64,000 nt of DNA. Source: a virus. The stretch lies in the IMG/VR virus record IMGVR_UViG_3300042894_004439, positions 19,175 through 83,174 of that record. One strand, given 5' to 3'. The position numbers were made by a program, and so were the translations under genes. Under the pieces are notes generated by a model, which ran no database searches, was not told where the DNA came from, and worked only from the letters and a program-made list of their open reading frames with translations. Each line of letters begins with the position of its first letter. Within the stretch, counting starts at the first letter, position 1. Below are positions 9,492 to 17,747 of the stretch, in pieces.

Positions 9492-10254
9492 ATTCAGCGA
9501 CATTGTTCTTGAGAACAATGAGTCAGCTGATGTGTTGATTCTTGGCGGTGATATCTATGTGGCAGACTCACTGACATCTGCAGTGACAGACTTTTTTCAG
9601 CGTGTGAGTTTTCGATTCCCTGAAACTATCTACGTCATGGGAAACCACGAACACTATCATGGAGACTATGCCAAAAGTGCTGAGCGTATTCAAAACATGT
9701 TGGATTCGTTGAACATCCGCAATGTACATTTATTGGATCGTAGCACATTAAAACTTGGTGATATCACATTCATTGGTGGCACACTATGGACTGATTTTAA
9801 CCAGCGTGACCCATTGACCTTGCACGCCGCAGGCTCAATGATGAGTGATTTTCGCGGTGTTCGAAACACCAATGATCATGTAAGTTGGAAGTTTTTGCCT
9901 GTGCATGCTTTACAAGAGCACACAGACATGATCAACTATATAAAACTAGTGCTAGATAATCGTCGGGCCAACAACATACATGATCCAAATGTTGTGGTAG
10001 TAGGTCATCATGCTCCGAGTTTTCAAAGTATCGCAGAGCAGTACCAGGGTGACAAAGTGATGAATGGATGTTTTGCAAGTGATCTAAGCAAGCTGATTCT
10101 GAACTATCCAGAGATTGTGCTTTGGACTCACGGGCACATGCATGATGAGTTTGACTATGAAATTGGCACCACACGAGTGGTCTGCAACCCAAGAGGCTAT
10201 CATGGATATGAAACCCGAGCCAACAATTTTGTCATCAAATATGTTGATGTCTAA
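9457..10254 (+). CDS. Calcineurin-like metallophosphoesterase
   Basis: A 265-residue binuclear metallophosphoesterase with the full set of motifs: SDLHLEF (DxH) at the N-terminus, GGDIYVAD (GD), MGNHEHY (GNHE), a VVVGHHAP motif, and THGHMHD (GHxH) near the end. The enzyme would hydrolyse a phosphomonoester, phosphodiester or nucleotide; the substrate cannot be read from sequence. It is the best-defined enzyme of the 8.5-12.9 kb operon. The start ATG lies inside the previous gene. Confidence 0.88.
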   Translation: MKLAITSDLHLEFSDIVLENNESADVLILGGDIYVADSLTSAVTDFFQRVSFRFPETIYVMGNHEHYHGDYAKSAERIQNMLDSLNIRNVHLLDRSTLKLGDITFIGGTLWTDFNQRDPLTLHAAGSMMSDFRGVRNTNDHVSWKFLPVHALQEHTDMINYIKLVLDNRRANNIHDPNVVVVGHHAPSFQSIAEQYQGDKVMNGCFASDLSKLILNYPEIVLWTHGHMHDEFDYEIGTTRVVCNPRGYHGYETRANNFVIKYVDV

Positions 10255-10265
10255 TTGTACTCACA

Positions 10266-10568
10266 GTGAAATTGATAAATGGATTGAATTTGCCGAGCAT
10301 GAGATTTAGTTTTCAAGAGTGTCCAAGTTGGTTTACTAACTATGTAGTAGATGAATTTTTAGATGAGTTTCATTCTGGTGCTCATGCTACAAATGCAGTA
10401 AGTGATTCATTGAATGATTCTACACAGAGAGACAAGTTATTGGATTATGCAGTAGAATTTTTTACTGCCAAAGGGATTTGTGTTAAAAAGCAAGATCGTC
10501 AAATTTGGTTTGACATAGATGAAAATGATCCAAAATATTTTTGGCTTATATTAAAATGGAGTGAATGA
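10266..10568 (+). CDS. Hypothetical phage protein
   Basis: A 100-residue acidic protein starting at GTG 10266. An in-frame ATG at 10299 would give 89 residues, and neither has a strong ribosome binding site. The C-terminus has an acidic-aromatic segment (WFDIDENDPKYFW). No function known. It overlaps the next gene by four bases. Confidence 0.6.
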   Translation: MKLINGLNLPSMRFSFQECPSWFTNYVVDEFLDEFHSGAHATNAVSDSLNDSTQRDKLLDYAVEFFTAKGICVKKQDRQIWFDIDENDPKYFWLILKWSE

Positions 10569-10828
10569 TGAGCAAACGAATTTATGAACTTGCTGAGCAA
10601 GCCGGAGCCTATTGCGAATCACTCAGAGGTGGCGATTATAAACCGCCAGTACTGGATGGCATGAACTTGGAAAAGTTTGCTGAGTTATTGATTCAGGAGT
10701 GTGCTGACTTTGCGTACCAGCAATCGATCTACTGTAAAGGTGTTCCATGGAATCAAGTTATTAAACAACATTTTAACATGGAAATAACAGACGCTGATCG
10801 AGCACCGTATTTTAGGACAACCACATGA
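10565..10828 (+). CDS. Hypothetical phage protein
   Basis: An 87-residue helical protein. The segments ELAEQAG near the start and EKFAELLIQECADFAYQ recur in small proteins of many tailed phages. Function unknown. Two adjacent ATGs (10565, 10568) are possible starts; the first overlaps the previous stop. Confidence 0.65.
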   Translation: MMSKRIYELAEQAGAYCESLRGGDYKPPVLDGMNLEKFAELLIQECADFAYQQSIYCKGVPWNQVIKQHFNMEITDADRAPYFRTTT

Positions 10829-11502
10829 AAATTTACAAAAGCAACTACCGATATCATTGGGTCAGTCCATATACCATTCTAAAAGCAGTTTGCTTTTGGG
10901 AAAAGGACGATGATGTTTTTTACAATCACGAAGATACGCCCGGCCACAAATACGACAAATGGGTGGCCCGTTTAGAACCCATTTGCAAGGCCTGGATGAA
11001 GTTTTTAGACTTTGTTCATCCCAAGATCAACTATGTAAAAATTGACAGATACGATACCTGGAGCATGGATCATACCCTGGCTGACATAATCTTGCCCATG
11101 CTCAAACAGTTGAAGACAACCAAGCATGGCTCTCCCAGTGTGGATGACCAGGATGTGCCTGAAGGACTAGGATTGAGAAGCACAGAAGCCGGACCCAAGG
11201 AAAACGAGTGGGACACCGACGATAACTGGTTCAAGCGTTGGGATTGGGTGTTGGATGAAATGATCTTTGCGTTTGAACACAAGGTCGACGATTCCTGGCA
11301 AGATGCTTTTCGCTCAGGCGAATTTGATCACAAAACAGTTGCCTGCGAATGGGACAAAAATGGCAAAGCCACCATGTACCACTGGGAAGATGGTCCAAAT
11401 CACACATACAAATGTGACTACGAAGGCATGAAAAAAGTAGAGGAACGTATGCAAAACGGATTTGCATTGTTTGGCAAGTATTATCAAAATCTCTGGGACT
11501 GA
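10825..11502 (+). CDS. Conserved phage protein, unknown
   Basis: A 225-residue protein with a conserved core I associate with aquatic myoviruses: DTWSMDHTLADIILPML, then KHGSPSVDDQDVP. It is rich in Trp and Asp, with no membrane segment and no catalytic motif I recognise. It overlaps both neighbours by 1-4 bases, so it is translated with the operon. Confidence 0.7.
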   Translation: MKIYKSNYRYHWVSPYTILKAVCFWEKDDDVFYNHEDTPGHKYDKWVARLEPICKAWMKFLDFVHPKINYVKIDRYDTWSMDHTLADIILPMLKQLKTTKHGSPSVDDQDVPEGLGLRSTEAGPKENEWDTDDNWFKRWDWVLDEMIFAFEHKVDDSWQDAFRSGEFDHKTVACEWDKNGKATMYHWEDGPNHTYKCDYEGMKKVEERMQNGFALFGKYYQNLWD

Positions 11503-11972
11503 TGGAAGAAAATAACTCAGCCAAAGGCCGTGCCAGTTTTGATATAACTACAGGCAACACTTTGGTTAATTTTATTAACCGAAACGTCACACCATATCCT
11601 ACCGAAGCTGGTGGTCCTAAATTTGATCTGATTCCTATAGAGAAACAGAAAGACATAATGATCAATCATGCTAGGATGTATGCCCAGCAAGAGTATGATA
11701 GAATTATGGAATTGGTTACAGTATTACAGAAACAAGCAGAAGACATCAAACGCAGACTTGATGTCACTGACATGGTTTATGCAGCAGAATATCAATTTCA
11801 AATTGTTATGGGCCAGTATTATTGGTTAGCGTTTGACACAAGAAAGCAAAAAATGATTTTATCACTTCACGGTCCAACTGAATGGAGCACAGGTAAACCA
11901 GAAAACTATGACTACATAACACAAGTCAAGTACATGGGCGACCATACCTGGATGGAAATTCAACATGACTGA
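11502..11972 (+). CDS. DUF2452-like protein
   Basis: A 156-residue protein matching the pattern of the DUF2452 family: PYPTEAGGPKFDLIPIEKQK near residue 31, followed by AQQEYDRI and a coiled helix, then a C-terminal WSTGKP...YDYITQVKY region. The function of the family is not known to me. It overlaps its neighbours by 1 and 8 bases. Confidence 0.7.
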   Translation: MEENNSAKGRASFDITTGNTLVNFINRNVTPYPTEAGGPKFDLIPIEKQKDIMINHARMYAQQEYDRIMELVTVLQKQAEDIKRRLDVTDMVYAAEYQFQIVMGQYYWLAFDTRKQKMILSLHGPTEWSTGKPENYDYITQVKYMGDHTWMEIQHD

Positions 11973-12234
11973 ACCGCAAAGTTCTGCAGTTTTTGCATCA
12001 CATGTGAAACAATTACTAGCAGACACAGATCACAAAAAAGATCTTTGTGTTTACAAAAAAATTCCATTGATCGAATACACGGCATGGAAACAACAGTTTT
12101 CTTGGGATGCACTGTACGGTCTACGTTATGCTCAAAGTTTTTGCAATCATTTTAACATAACAGACAACATACTGTACCACGACACAAACATTGATCGAGC
12201 AGATAAGTATATAAAGGAACAGTATCTTGAATAA
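11965..12234 (+). CDS. Hypothetical protein
   Basis: An 89-residue protein with no recognised motif, rich in Lys and aromatic residues. It overlaps the DUF2452-like gene by 8 bases and the next gene by 8 bases. Supported by continuous coupling in the operon. Confidence 0.6.
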   Translation: MTEPQSSAVFASHVKQLLADTDHKKDLCVYKKIPLIEYTAWKQQFSWDALYGLRYAQSFCNHFNITDNILYHDTNIDRADKYIKEQYLE

Positions 12235-12661
12235 ACGTCTTTATTTTGCGTATGGTGCCAATATGAATCGTGCGGTCATGCGCCGCCGATGCCCTACCGC
12301 TCAGCCGATCAAAGCCATGATGTTACAAAACTGGCAATTGGAATTCTACAGCCATGCCACCATAATTCCGGTCAACGGTGCACAATGTGCCGGTGTACTG
12401 TGGTCGTTGACACCGCAGGACGAAGATGAACTGGATCATTTTGAAGGATTTCCGCATTATTATTCAAAACGTGATTGGCGTCAAAATGGTAGTGATTTTT
12501 TCTTTTATGAAATGAACGGTCCACTGGGCGGTTATCCTGGCGAACGTTACGTAAATGATATTGGCTTATCTTATACTCAGTGGCGCTTGCCCGAAAAATT
12601 ATTTGATGCGGCCATTGATCGAGTGTACACCAGATATGATCAAGAATATCCTGCCACCTAA
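12227..12661 (+). CDS. Gamma-glutamylcyclotransferase-like (AIG2) protein
   Basis: A 144-residue protein with the GGCT fold signature: LYFAYGANMNRAVMRRRCP at residues 4-22 (the YGxN substrate loop), GVLWSLTPQDEDELDHFEGF in the middle (the DE...LD.FEG motif with the catalytic-type acidic residue) and a YxR segment. Family members open gamma-glutamyl amines or dipeptides. The phage substrate is unknown. It lies inside the 8.5-12.9 kb operon. Confidence 0.82.
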   Translation: MNKRLYFAYGANMNRAVMRRRCPTAQPIKAMMLQNWQLEFYSHATIIPVNGAQCAGVLWSLTPQDEDELDHFEGFPHYYSKRDWRQNGSDFFFYEMNGPLGGYPGERYVNDIGLSYTQWRLPEKLFDAAIDRVYTRYDQEYPAT

Positions 12662-12663
12662 TC

Positions 12664-12900
12664 ATGCTATTAGATCCTCCGGTTAGTTATCTCCGAGAAG
12701 CAGTGAGTTTTAGTCATGCCTGCGAAATCACCAAACCATTTGGAGAAATTGAATATATTTTAGCTTGGTGCAAATTAGGAATGGACGATGAATGGCGTTG
12801 GCAATTGATAGAAACCAGTTCTGACCGCACTCCGGGAAAATATATCTTTTATTTTGATTCAGAACGGGATTACCTGGCATTTGTAATGCGGTGGCACTGA
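12664..12900 (+). CDS. Hypothetical protein
   Basis: A 78-residue acidic protein starting two bases after the cyclotransferase-like gene. It contains SHACEITKPFGE and a C-terminal FDSERDYLAFVMRWH segment. It ends at the next promoter, so it is the last gene of its operon. Function unknown. Confidence 0.6.
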   Translation: MLLDPPVSYLREAVSFSHACEITKPFGEIEYILAWCKLGMDDEWRWQLIETSSDRTPGKYIFYFDSERDYLAFVMRWH

Positions 12901-12901
12901 G

Positions 12902-12930
12902 TTGACACCAATTCAAATGTGTGCTATAAT
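12902..12930 (+). promoter_or_regulatory. Sigma-70 promoter
   Basis: TTGACA (12902-12907), 17-base spacer, TATAAT (12925-12930): a full consensus match upstream of the gene at 12960. Confidence 0.88.
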
Positions 12931-12959
12931 TTAACTGTTATAAACTCTTTGGATAAACC

Positions 12960-13205
12960 ATGATGAGCCTTTTGAACTTGACACTACGCCCTACTGTAAT
13001 ATTTGATGTAACAAATGTTGAACATAGAAAAACTGTTGAACAATTTTTTCGTACTGGCACCTGGCGGCGTACTGATGTAATTTTTTTGTTGGAAACTCCC
13101 TACTATGATTTACCGGCAATGGTTACTGCTAAACTTACAGATTATTATCTTCAATGTGAATTTGCCCCGTCAAAAGACAAGAAAAAACAAATTCAGGTGT
13201 TATGA
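12960..13205 (+). CDS. Hypothetical protein
   Basis: An 81-residue basic protein; two ATGs (12960, 12963) are possible starts. It contains LRPTVIFDVTNVEHRKTVEQ and a short basic C-terminus (KDKKKQ). First gene behind a consensus promoter, so probably early. It overlaps the next gene by four bases. No family recognised. Confidence 0.6.
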   Translation: MMSLLNLTLRPTVIFDVTNVEHRKTVEQFFRTGTWRRTDVIFLLETPYYDLPAMVTAKLTDYYLQCEFAPSKDKKKQIQVL

Positions 13206-13534
13206 CCCATACTTTTATAGCCATGTGGGACTGCAATGGTCTTGAATACCTCGATGACGTCACTGCAGATGAACAACGAGTCATGTGGGAACGACTACAA
13301 GGCAAGTCCAGCCCAAGACATGCACTTGCTAACCCATTCCATCTCAGACTCAGGGCACAGGCAAACCCTCAGCGCAACTACGAGATTTACTTGTTTTCTG
13401 TTGATGATGGAATAACCAAACAGGATCTAGTGGAAGCATTTGATACAAATCCCCAATACATAGTGGATCATATACGCAAAAATGGCGAATGTTTTTACAG
13501 TGACCGCAACACCAACAAAAGAGTGATTGCCTAG
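13202..13534 (+). CDS. Hypothetical phage protein
   Basis: A 110-residue protein (FIAMWDCNGLEYLDDV at the N-terminus, SVDDGITKQDLVEAF later) resembling small proteins found in several T4-like phages. No catalytic motif seen. Its stop lies directly before the next promoter. Confidence 0.62.
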   Translation: MTHTFIAMWDCNGLEYLDDVTADEQRVMWERLQGKSSPRHALANPFHLRLRAQANPQRNYEIYLFSVDDGITKQDLVEAFDTNPQYIVDHIRKNGECFYSDRNTNKRVIA

Positions 13535-13535
13535 G

Positions 13536-13564
13536 TTGACAACTGCTTTGTTTTTTAGTACAAT
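13536..13564 (+). promoter_or_regulatory. Sigma-70 promoter
   Basis: TTGACA (13536-13541), 17-base spacer, TACAAT (13559-13564); about 60 bases of leader follow before the ParB-like gene, whose ribosome binding site is AAAGGAAA. Confidence 0.82.
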
Positions 13565-13634
13565 TACAACTGTTTGATAGAGTGGCTTCGTGCTGTTTTA
13601 AAAAACAATTTTATTAATTTTAAAGGAAATTCAA

Positions 13635-14825
13635 ATGACAACAACTGTCAATGCTATCACTTTGCCTCGTACTGTGAACAGAGGTGCCAATCCGTTTGCA
13701 CCCATTGTGCTACAACAAAATCGTCGACTTACTCCTAACCAGGCTCGGGCCATTTATGTGCCGCTGACTCAAAGAGCCGCAAAGGCCAATGCCAATACCA
13801 AGGTTCAAAAAGCCGTTGCAGATTTAAAAGCTCGTCTTGCTGGACAAACATATACACAGGAGCATTTTGGTGAACTCCTGCTGGTACCAGCCAGTGAAAT
13901 TGACATCAATGTTGAGATCCAACGTGATGAGGAAGCCGACCATCAAGCAGACATTCTTGAACGTTTTGATCCACGCATTATCATGCCTGTGATGTGCACC
14001 AAATTGGCCAATGGTAGATACAGTGCCTGGGAAGGCCAGCAAAGTTCTTGTATCATATTCCACTTGATGCAGGCTGGATTGGTCAGCCCAGACCATTTGA
14101 TCCAGATCAAATCTTTTGATGAAGACATGGCAGTTCCTGGCAGTGATCTCAAAGGCGAAGCAGTAGGCAACTATGGATTCCGACAGATCAATGGTGGCAT
14201 GCGCAAACCCATTGATGCATTTCACCTGCATCGCAGTCGTGTAAACGGTGTTAGACTGTACAATTCAGAATTTACTGAAGATGTGCAAAGTGAAGAAATC
14301 CAGCAGATACTTGAAAACAACAGTATGTTTCCGGCCAAGGCCAGTGCAGCTCAAAGCAATCAGGCCACACCGGGCATGGTCACATACCTGCATGGTTGTA
14401 ACTTGATTGCTGGACACGGCACAGAACAAAAAGTGTTTGATTTGGCCAAGCAAGATTTGGACTGGGCACTAGCCTGGCACAATCGCTATTACCCAAACGA
14501 AAAAGGTGTAGATGGCGGTTTTATTTTGGCATTTGGTCGACTGCATCATGCGGCTCGTGTCAACAAACCTGCAGTCAAACTGGATGCAGCAATGGAAAAT
14601 GATCTGTTCAACATGTTCAAAACACTGTATGGTTCACCCAAGGCCTTTCATAAAGATTGTAAACAACGTCTGGAGTCATTTCAGTATGCCAACAATCTAA
14701 ACAAATCCTGGAGTGACAGTTGTCTCACTCCAATTTTGGTGCTGGACTATCTTGATGCCAAAAAGTATGCTGGCAAATTGAACATGCCTGTGGTACCTGG
14801 TATGAATCTGTATGCAGGAATCTAA
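13635..14825 (+). CDS. ParB/Srx-like domain protein
   Basis: A 396-residue protein. After a basic N-terminal tail, residues 80-140 (LLLVPASEIDINVEIQRDE, then AWEGQQ) resemble the ParB N-terminal/sulfiredoxin-like fold, whose members bind CTP or DNA or act as nucleases. The remaining 250 residues are helical and have no match I recognise. In phages, ParB-like proteins often precede DNA methyltransferases, as here two genes downstream. It could act in DNA modification or as a nuclease; not certain. Confidence 0.6.
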   Translation: MTTTVNAITLPRTVNRGANPFAPIVLQQNRRLTPNQARAIYVPLTQRAAKANANTKVQKAVADLKARLAGQTYTQEHFGELLLVPASEIDINVEIQRDEEADHQADILERFDPRIIMPVMCTKLANGRYSAWEGQQSSCIIFHLMQAGLVSPDHLIQIKSFDEDMAVPGSDLKGEAVGNYGFRQINGGMRKPIDAFHLHRSRVNGVRLYNSEFTEDVQSEEIQQILENNSMFPAKASAAQSNQATPGMVTYLHGCNLIAGHGTEQKVFDLAKQDLDWALAWHNRYYPNEKGVDGGFILAFGRLHHAARVNKPAVKLDAAMENDLFNMFKTLYGSPKAFHKDCKQRLESFQYANNLNKSWSDSCLTPILVLDYLDAKKYAGKLNMPVVPGMNLYAGI

Positions 14826-15174
14826 ACCTTATTACTTTTATCTGTGGCGCCATCGTTTTGTTGATGATGCTACAGATAACATCCTAACCAGGACTTGTTT
14901 TGGCATCACTGGCAACCCAACAGGCCGTACACAAGGCTACGAAGGTCATGTTGGGCACACAGTAAAATTCACAGGTTTATGGACAGGTCCAGAACGGCTT
15001 GTACGTGAACTAGAAAACAGAATCAAATCTGATTTTTATCAACACATTGTAACAGGCACTAATGGATTTAGATACGAGTGGATCAACGAAAACATTGACC
15101 ATCAAGCGGTACACGGATGGGTAGAATGGGAAATAGAAAATACATTCATTGGAATAGAACGTGTCACTGATTGA
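14812..15174 (+). CDS. Possible GIY-YIG-like protein
   Basis: A 120-residue protein with YYFYLWRH at the start, CFGITGNP (in the position of the YIG element), R-x-QGYEGH, and a later LENRIKSDF. This layout resembles the GIY-YIG nuclease core but is degenerate. It overlaps the previous gene by 14 bases and the methyltransferase by 14 bases, so the three are co-translated. Treat the nuclease call as tentative. Confidence 0.5.
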   Translation: MQESKPYYFYLWRHRFVDDATDNILTRTCFGITGNPTGRTQGYEGHVGHTVKFTGLWTGPERLVRELENRIKSDFYQHIVTGTNGFRYEWINENIDHQAVHGWVEWEIENTFIGIERVTD

Positions 15175-16315
15175 AACCTATTACAATAACATCTGTGCAG
15201 AGTGGGGAGTGATCCCCACTTCTGACGAATACACTGGTTACGAATCTGTAGATAGTCAACTCCGAGTGTTGAGCAAACAGGCATGGACTGCTGCAGACGA
15301 TGCCGGCAAAGAAGCCATACAAGAAGCGGCATTTCAAATATATAGATCAGTTGGCATTGTTCCTATAACTTATTACAGTTTAGAAGGATGTCGTCAACAG
15401 ATTCATGCAGTGGCTGCGGCAAAAAAATCGGTTAAAAATAGCACTTTGGCCATTGGCGGTTCAGCAGGATCAGCATTTGGCCGTTTTTGGTTTCCCAACA
15501 TGCAGGATGCCAAATGGAACAACAATGACACTGTGAGTATTCGGTCACGGTTCAATCATGACAACAAACTCAGACGTGCCATTAAGATCTGTTACAAGTT
15601 CCGTGACAATGGAGATCAAGCAGTTCATCCTCGGAGTCTTAGAACCGCACTGGAATTGGTCAACGGCGGTACCATACAGAATTTCAAGCCAATGAATGCT
15701 CAGGCCATATGGGAATACATTTGTCCGGTGTTTCGCGGGCAAGTGTTGGATTTTAGCTCAGGCTACGGTGGCCGCATGCTGGGAGCATTGACCAGTAATC
15801 TACGCTATCATTATTCGGGTATAGATCCCAACACTCGCACCTATCAAGGTCTCGTGGCACTGGGCGAATTGATCACTGATTGTGGAATGGGTGCCGGATA
15901 TGAAATGCACAACTGCGGCAGTGAAGAACTGGAGTCAGCACCTGACGCATACGATGCAGCATTTTCAAGTCCGCCTTATTTCAATCTGGAAACCTACTGC
16001 GATGAACCCACTCAGTGCATGAATCGCTATCGTAACCTTGATGCTTGGTTTGAATCTTATGTTGTGCCCACATTGCAAATGATACATCGCAGCTTGTGTT
16101 CAGATGGCATATATGCAGTAAACATAGCAGATTATAAAAATGGCAAAGAGCAGTTTGAAATTGTGGATCGATGGAAAGAAATAAGCAAGCAGGTCGGTTT
16201 TGAATACCAAGAAACTGTGAACATGTTATTGACCACACGACCCGGAGTAGGAAATAACAGAGCTGAGCAGGCTACAAAATCTGAAGGCATTTATATTTTT
16301 ACCAAAAAACAATAG
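15161..16315 (+). CDS. DNA methyltransferase (SPPY-type)
   Basis: A 384-residue S-adenosylmethionine-dependent DNA methyltransferase. The SAM-binding motif I is VLDFSSGYGGRM (about residue 195) and the catalytic motif IV is FSSPPYFNLE (about residue 268), as in N4-cytosine or N6-adenine methylases. The N-terminal 190 residues may hold target recognition. It starts at GTG 15161. No restriction enzyme gene lies next to it, so protecting phage DNA from host restriction is the simplest role; that is inference. Confidence 0.82.
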   Translation: MSLIETYYNNICAEWGVIPTSDEYTGYESVDSQLRVLSKQAWTAADDAGKEAIQEAAFQIYRSVGIVPITYYSLEGCRQQIHAVAAAKKSVKNSTLAIGGSAGSAFGRFWFPNMQDAKWNNNDTVSIRSRFNHDNKLRRAIKICYKFRDNGDQAVHPRSLRTALELVNGGTIQNFKPMNAQAIWEYICPVFRGQVLDFSSGYGGRMLGALTSNLRYHYSGIDPNTRTYQGLVALGELITDCGMGAGYEMHNCGSEELESAPDAYDAAFSSPPYFNLETYCDEPTQCMNRYRNLDAWFESYVVPTLQMIHRSLCSDGIYAVNIADYKNGKEQFEIVDRWKEISKQVGFEYQETVNMLLTTRPGVGNNRAEQATKSEGIYIFTKKQ

Positions 16316-16396
16316 TTTGTCAACTAAATGTGTTGCCCAGGCGTTGTATATATGTAGGGATAGAAATTTCTACATTAACCAAAAAGGAAACTTATC

Positions 16397-16618
16397 ATGA
16401 AATTAGTCGCAACTTTGATCGCTTCAGCATTTGCTGTCTCTGCTTTTGCCGCAGAACCTGCCAAGAAAGAAGAAAAGAAAGCTGATGCCAAGCCTGCTGC
16501 CACAGCACCTGCTAAACCAGCTGCCGCACCTGCACCAGCAACGCCTGCCAAAAGTGAGCCTGCTAAGAAGGACGCACCTAAAGCAGACGCCAAGGCAGCT
16601 GCACCGGCATCCAAATAA
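16397..16618 (+). CDS. Secreted Ala/Pro/Lys-rich low-complexity protein
   Basis: A 73-residue protein with a Sec signal peptide (cleavage expected after VSAFA, about residue 18) followed entirely by Lys/Ala/Pro/Glu repeats. Such short periplasmic proteins are common in betaproteobacteria and unusual in phages. A strong AAAAAGGAAA site precedes the ATG. A second coding-looking stretch in the +1 frame begins where this one stops. It could bind the envelope or be a host gene picked up by the phage. Confidence 0.72.
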   Translation: MKLVATLIASAFAVSAFAAEPAKKEEKKADAKPAATAPAKPAAAPAPATPAKSEPAKKDAPKADAKAAAPASK

Positions 16619-16619
16619 T

Positions 16620-16799
16620 CTAGATGACAATGATGACTTCATAATAGACGATGAAGTCACATTTGGACGTAATCGCAGGAGTTTAGAGTTTGGAAAAGTA
16701 GTACACGATGATGAAGAACTTTCTGATTATGTCCAAGATAGATTAGCATTGGCAAGATCCTTGGCAATGCAAGCATACAAAAAAGCCCACGCTACGTAA
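16620..16799 (+). pseudogene. Coding-like stretch without a start codon
   Basis: In the +1 frame relative to the gene ending at 16618, an open stretch encodes an acidic segment (NDDFIIDDEVTFG, later DDEELSDYVQDRLAL) and ends at the terminator. It has no ATG, GTG or TTG in a plausible place. Its IIDDE...YV pattern resembles the C-terminus of the gene at 23483. It may be a broken gene, or the product of a +1 frameshift from the secreted protein. Confidence 0.4.
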
Positions 16800-16816
16800 A
16801 AGTGCCTGGGCTTTTT
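16780..16816 (+). terminator. Rho-independent terminator
   Basis: Arms AAAAAGCCCA (16780-16789) and TGGGCTTTTT (16807-16816). The A and T runs on each side could make it work in both directions. Confidence 0.82.
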
Positions 16817-16833
16817 ATTTGAATATATACACT

Positions 16834-17736
16834 ATGTTAGAATATGAACTGTCACAAACAGGCATTGGGTCAACACTGTCAATATTGTCAATGCTGTTGC
16901 ATTCTGGAGAACCCATTACTCTGCATACGCCAGCATCAAACACAACTCTTAGAGAAATAAAAAAAATCTTTCAAATTGAACAATTGACCATTGTTGACAA
17001 ACAGGCATTGGAAGATGATCTAATATTAAAATGCACAGACAAAGGTAAATTTTTTAGTCCGTATCTTCATAATGATAATTTGGCTTTGTTTGGTAAACAA
17101 TATCCTATCTCTGACCAGCGCAAACCATGCATTGGATTGGCCACCTGGGACCTGCAGTATGAATTTGCAAACAATGCATTTCCTTACAATCGATTATATT
17201 CAAAAGAATTCTGGAGTGAAATTTTTCAGTTGGCGCAATCAGCGGGATATGATGTCATAACATTTAACAGATTAGATACCAGCATTGAACAAAAAGTCTG
17301 GCAGCTAAATGAACTATGTGATTGTGTGATTGGCTACGAAGGCGGCATGTGTCATCTTGCTCACACATTGTCAATCCCTACTGTAATAATGCCCTGGCAT
17401 CATTATGAGGATGGACGTTCTCCTGACTCTGATATGTTTTATGTACCACAAAAATTACACCTAGATCCCAAAACTTATTTTGTCAAAGACGAGCAAGAAA
17501 TACTGTCTTGGACTCCAACATATTTTGCTGAACTAATAACACAGTTGCACGACAGTCAGGGAAATAGTGTATTTTTTAATAGTGACCTTATTATAAGCCC
17601 GCCCAATCTTAAAAGTGTTGCAATAAAAACTGTTGATGGACAAGAGTTAAACATAGTGTTGTCACAGTTTGAATTAGATTTCATTAAAAAATACATAAAA
17701 AATATTGCAATTGCCGGAATCAAATATTCCATATAA
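16834..17736 (+). CDS. GT-B glycosyltransferase-like (GT9-like) protein
   Basis: About 300 residues. The segment CDCVIGYEGGMCHLAH followed by SIPTVIMPW matches the C-terminal donor-site pattern of GT9 heptosyltransferase-like enzymes (gp/GG-x-x-H-LA). The N-terminus has a T-G-I-G-S turn fitting a Rossmann start. ATG 16834 is chosen over TTG 16819; neither has a ribosome binding site. It precedes an SGNH hydrolase by 11 bases, suggesting joint work on a glycan. The exact sugar is unknown. Confidence 0.65.
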   Translation: MLEYELSQTGIGSTLSILSMLLHSGEPITLHTPASNTTLREIKKIFQIEQLTIVDKQALEDDLILKCTDKGKFFSPYLHNDNLALFGKQYPISDQRKPCIGLATWDLQYEFANNAFPYNRLYSKEFWSEIFQLAQSAGYDVITFNRLDTSIEQKVWQLNELCDCVIGYEGGMCHLAHTLSIPTVIMPWHHYEDGRSPDSDMFYVPQKLHLDPKTYFVKDEQEILSWTPTYFAELITQLHDSQGNSVFFNSDLIISPPNLKSVAIKTVDGQELNIVLSQFELDFIKKYIKNIAIAGIKYSI

Positions 17737-17747
17737 AGTAGGATAAT

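Noticed and set aside
11231-11665. 144-residue minus-strand frame
   Set aside because: Spans two overlapping plus-strand genes with good coupling; Cys-rich random-looking protein.
16317-16352. Sigma-70 promoter before the secreted protein gene
   Set aside because: TTGTCA and TTGCCC near TATATA do not give an acceptable 16-18 base spacer.
16431-16799. A 122-residue protein starting at 16431
   Set aside because: Its first 60 residues are the secreted protein's Ala/Pro/Lys codons read out of frame; only the last part looks coding and is listed as a start-less stretch.
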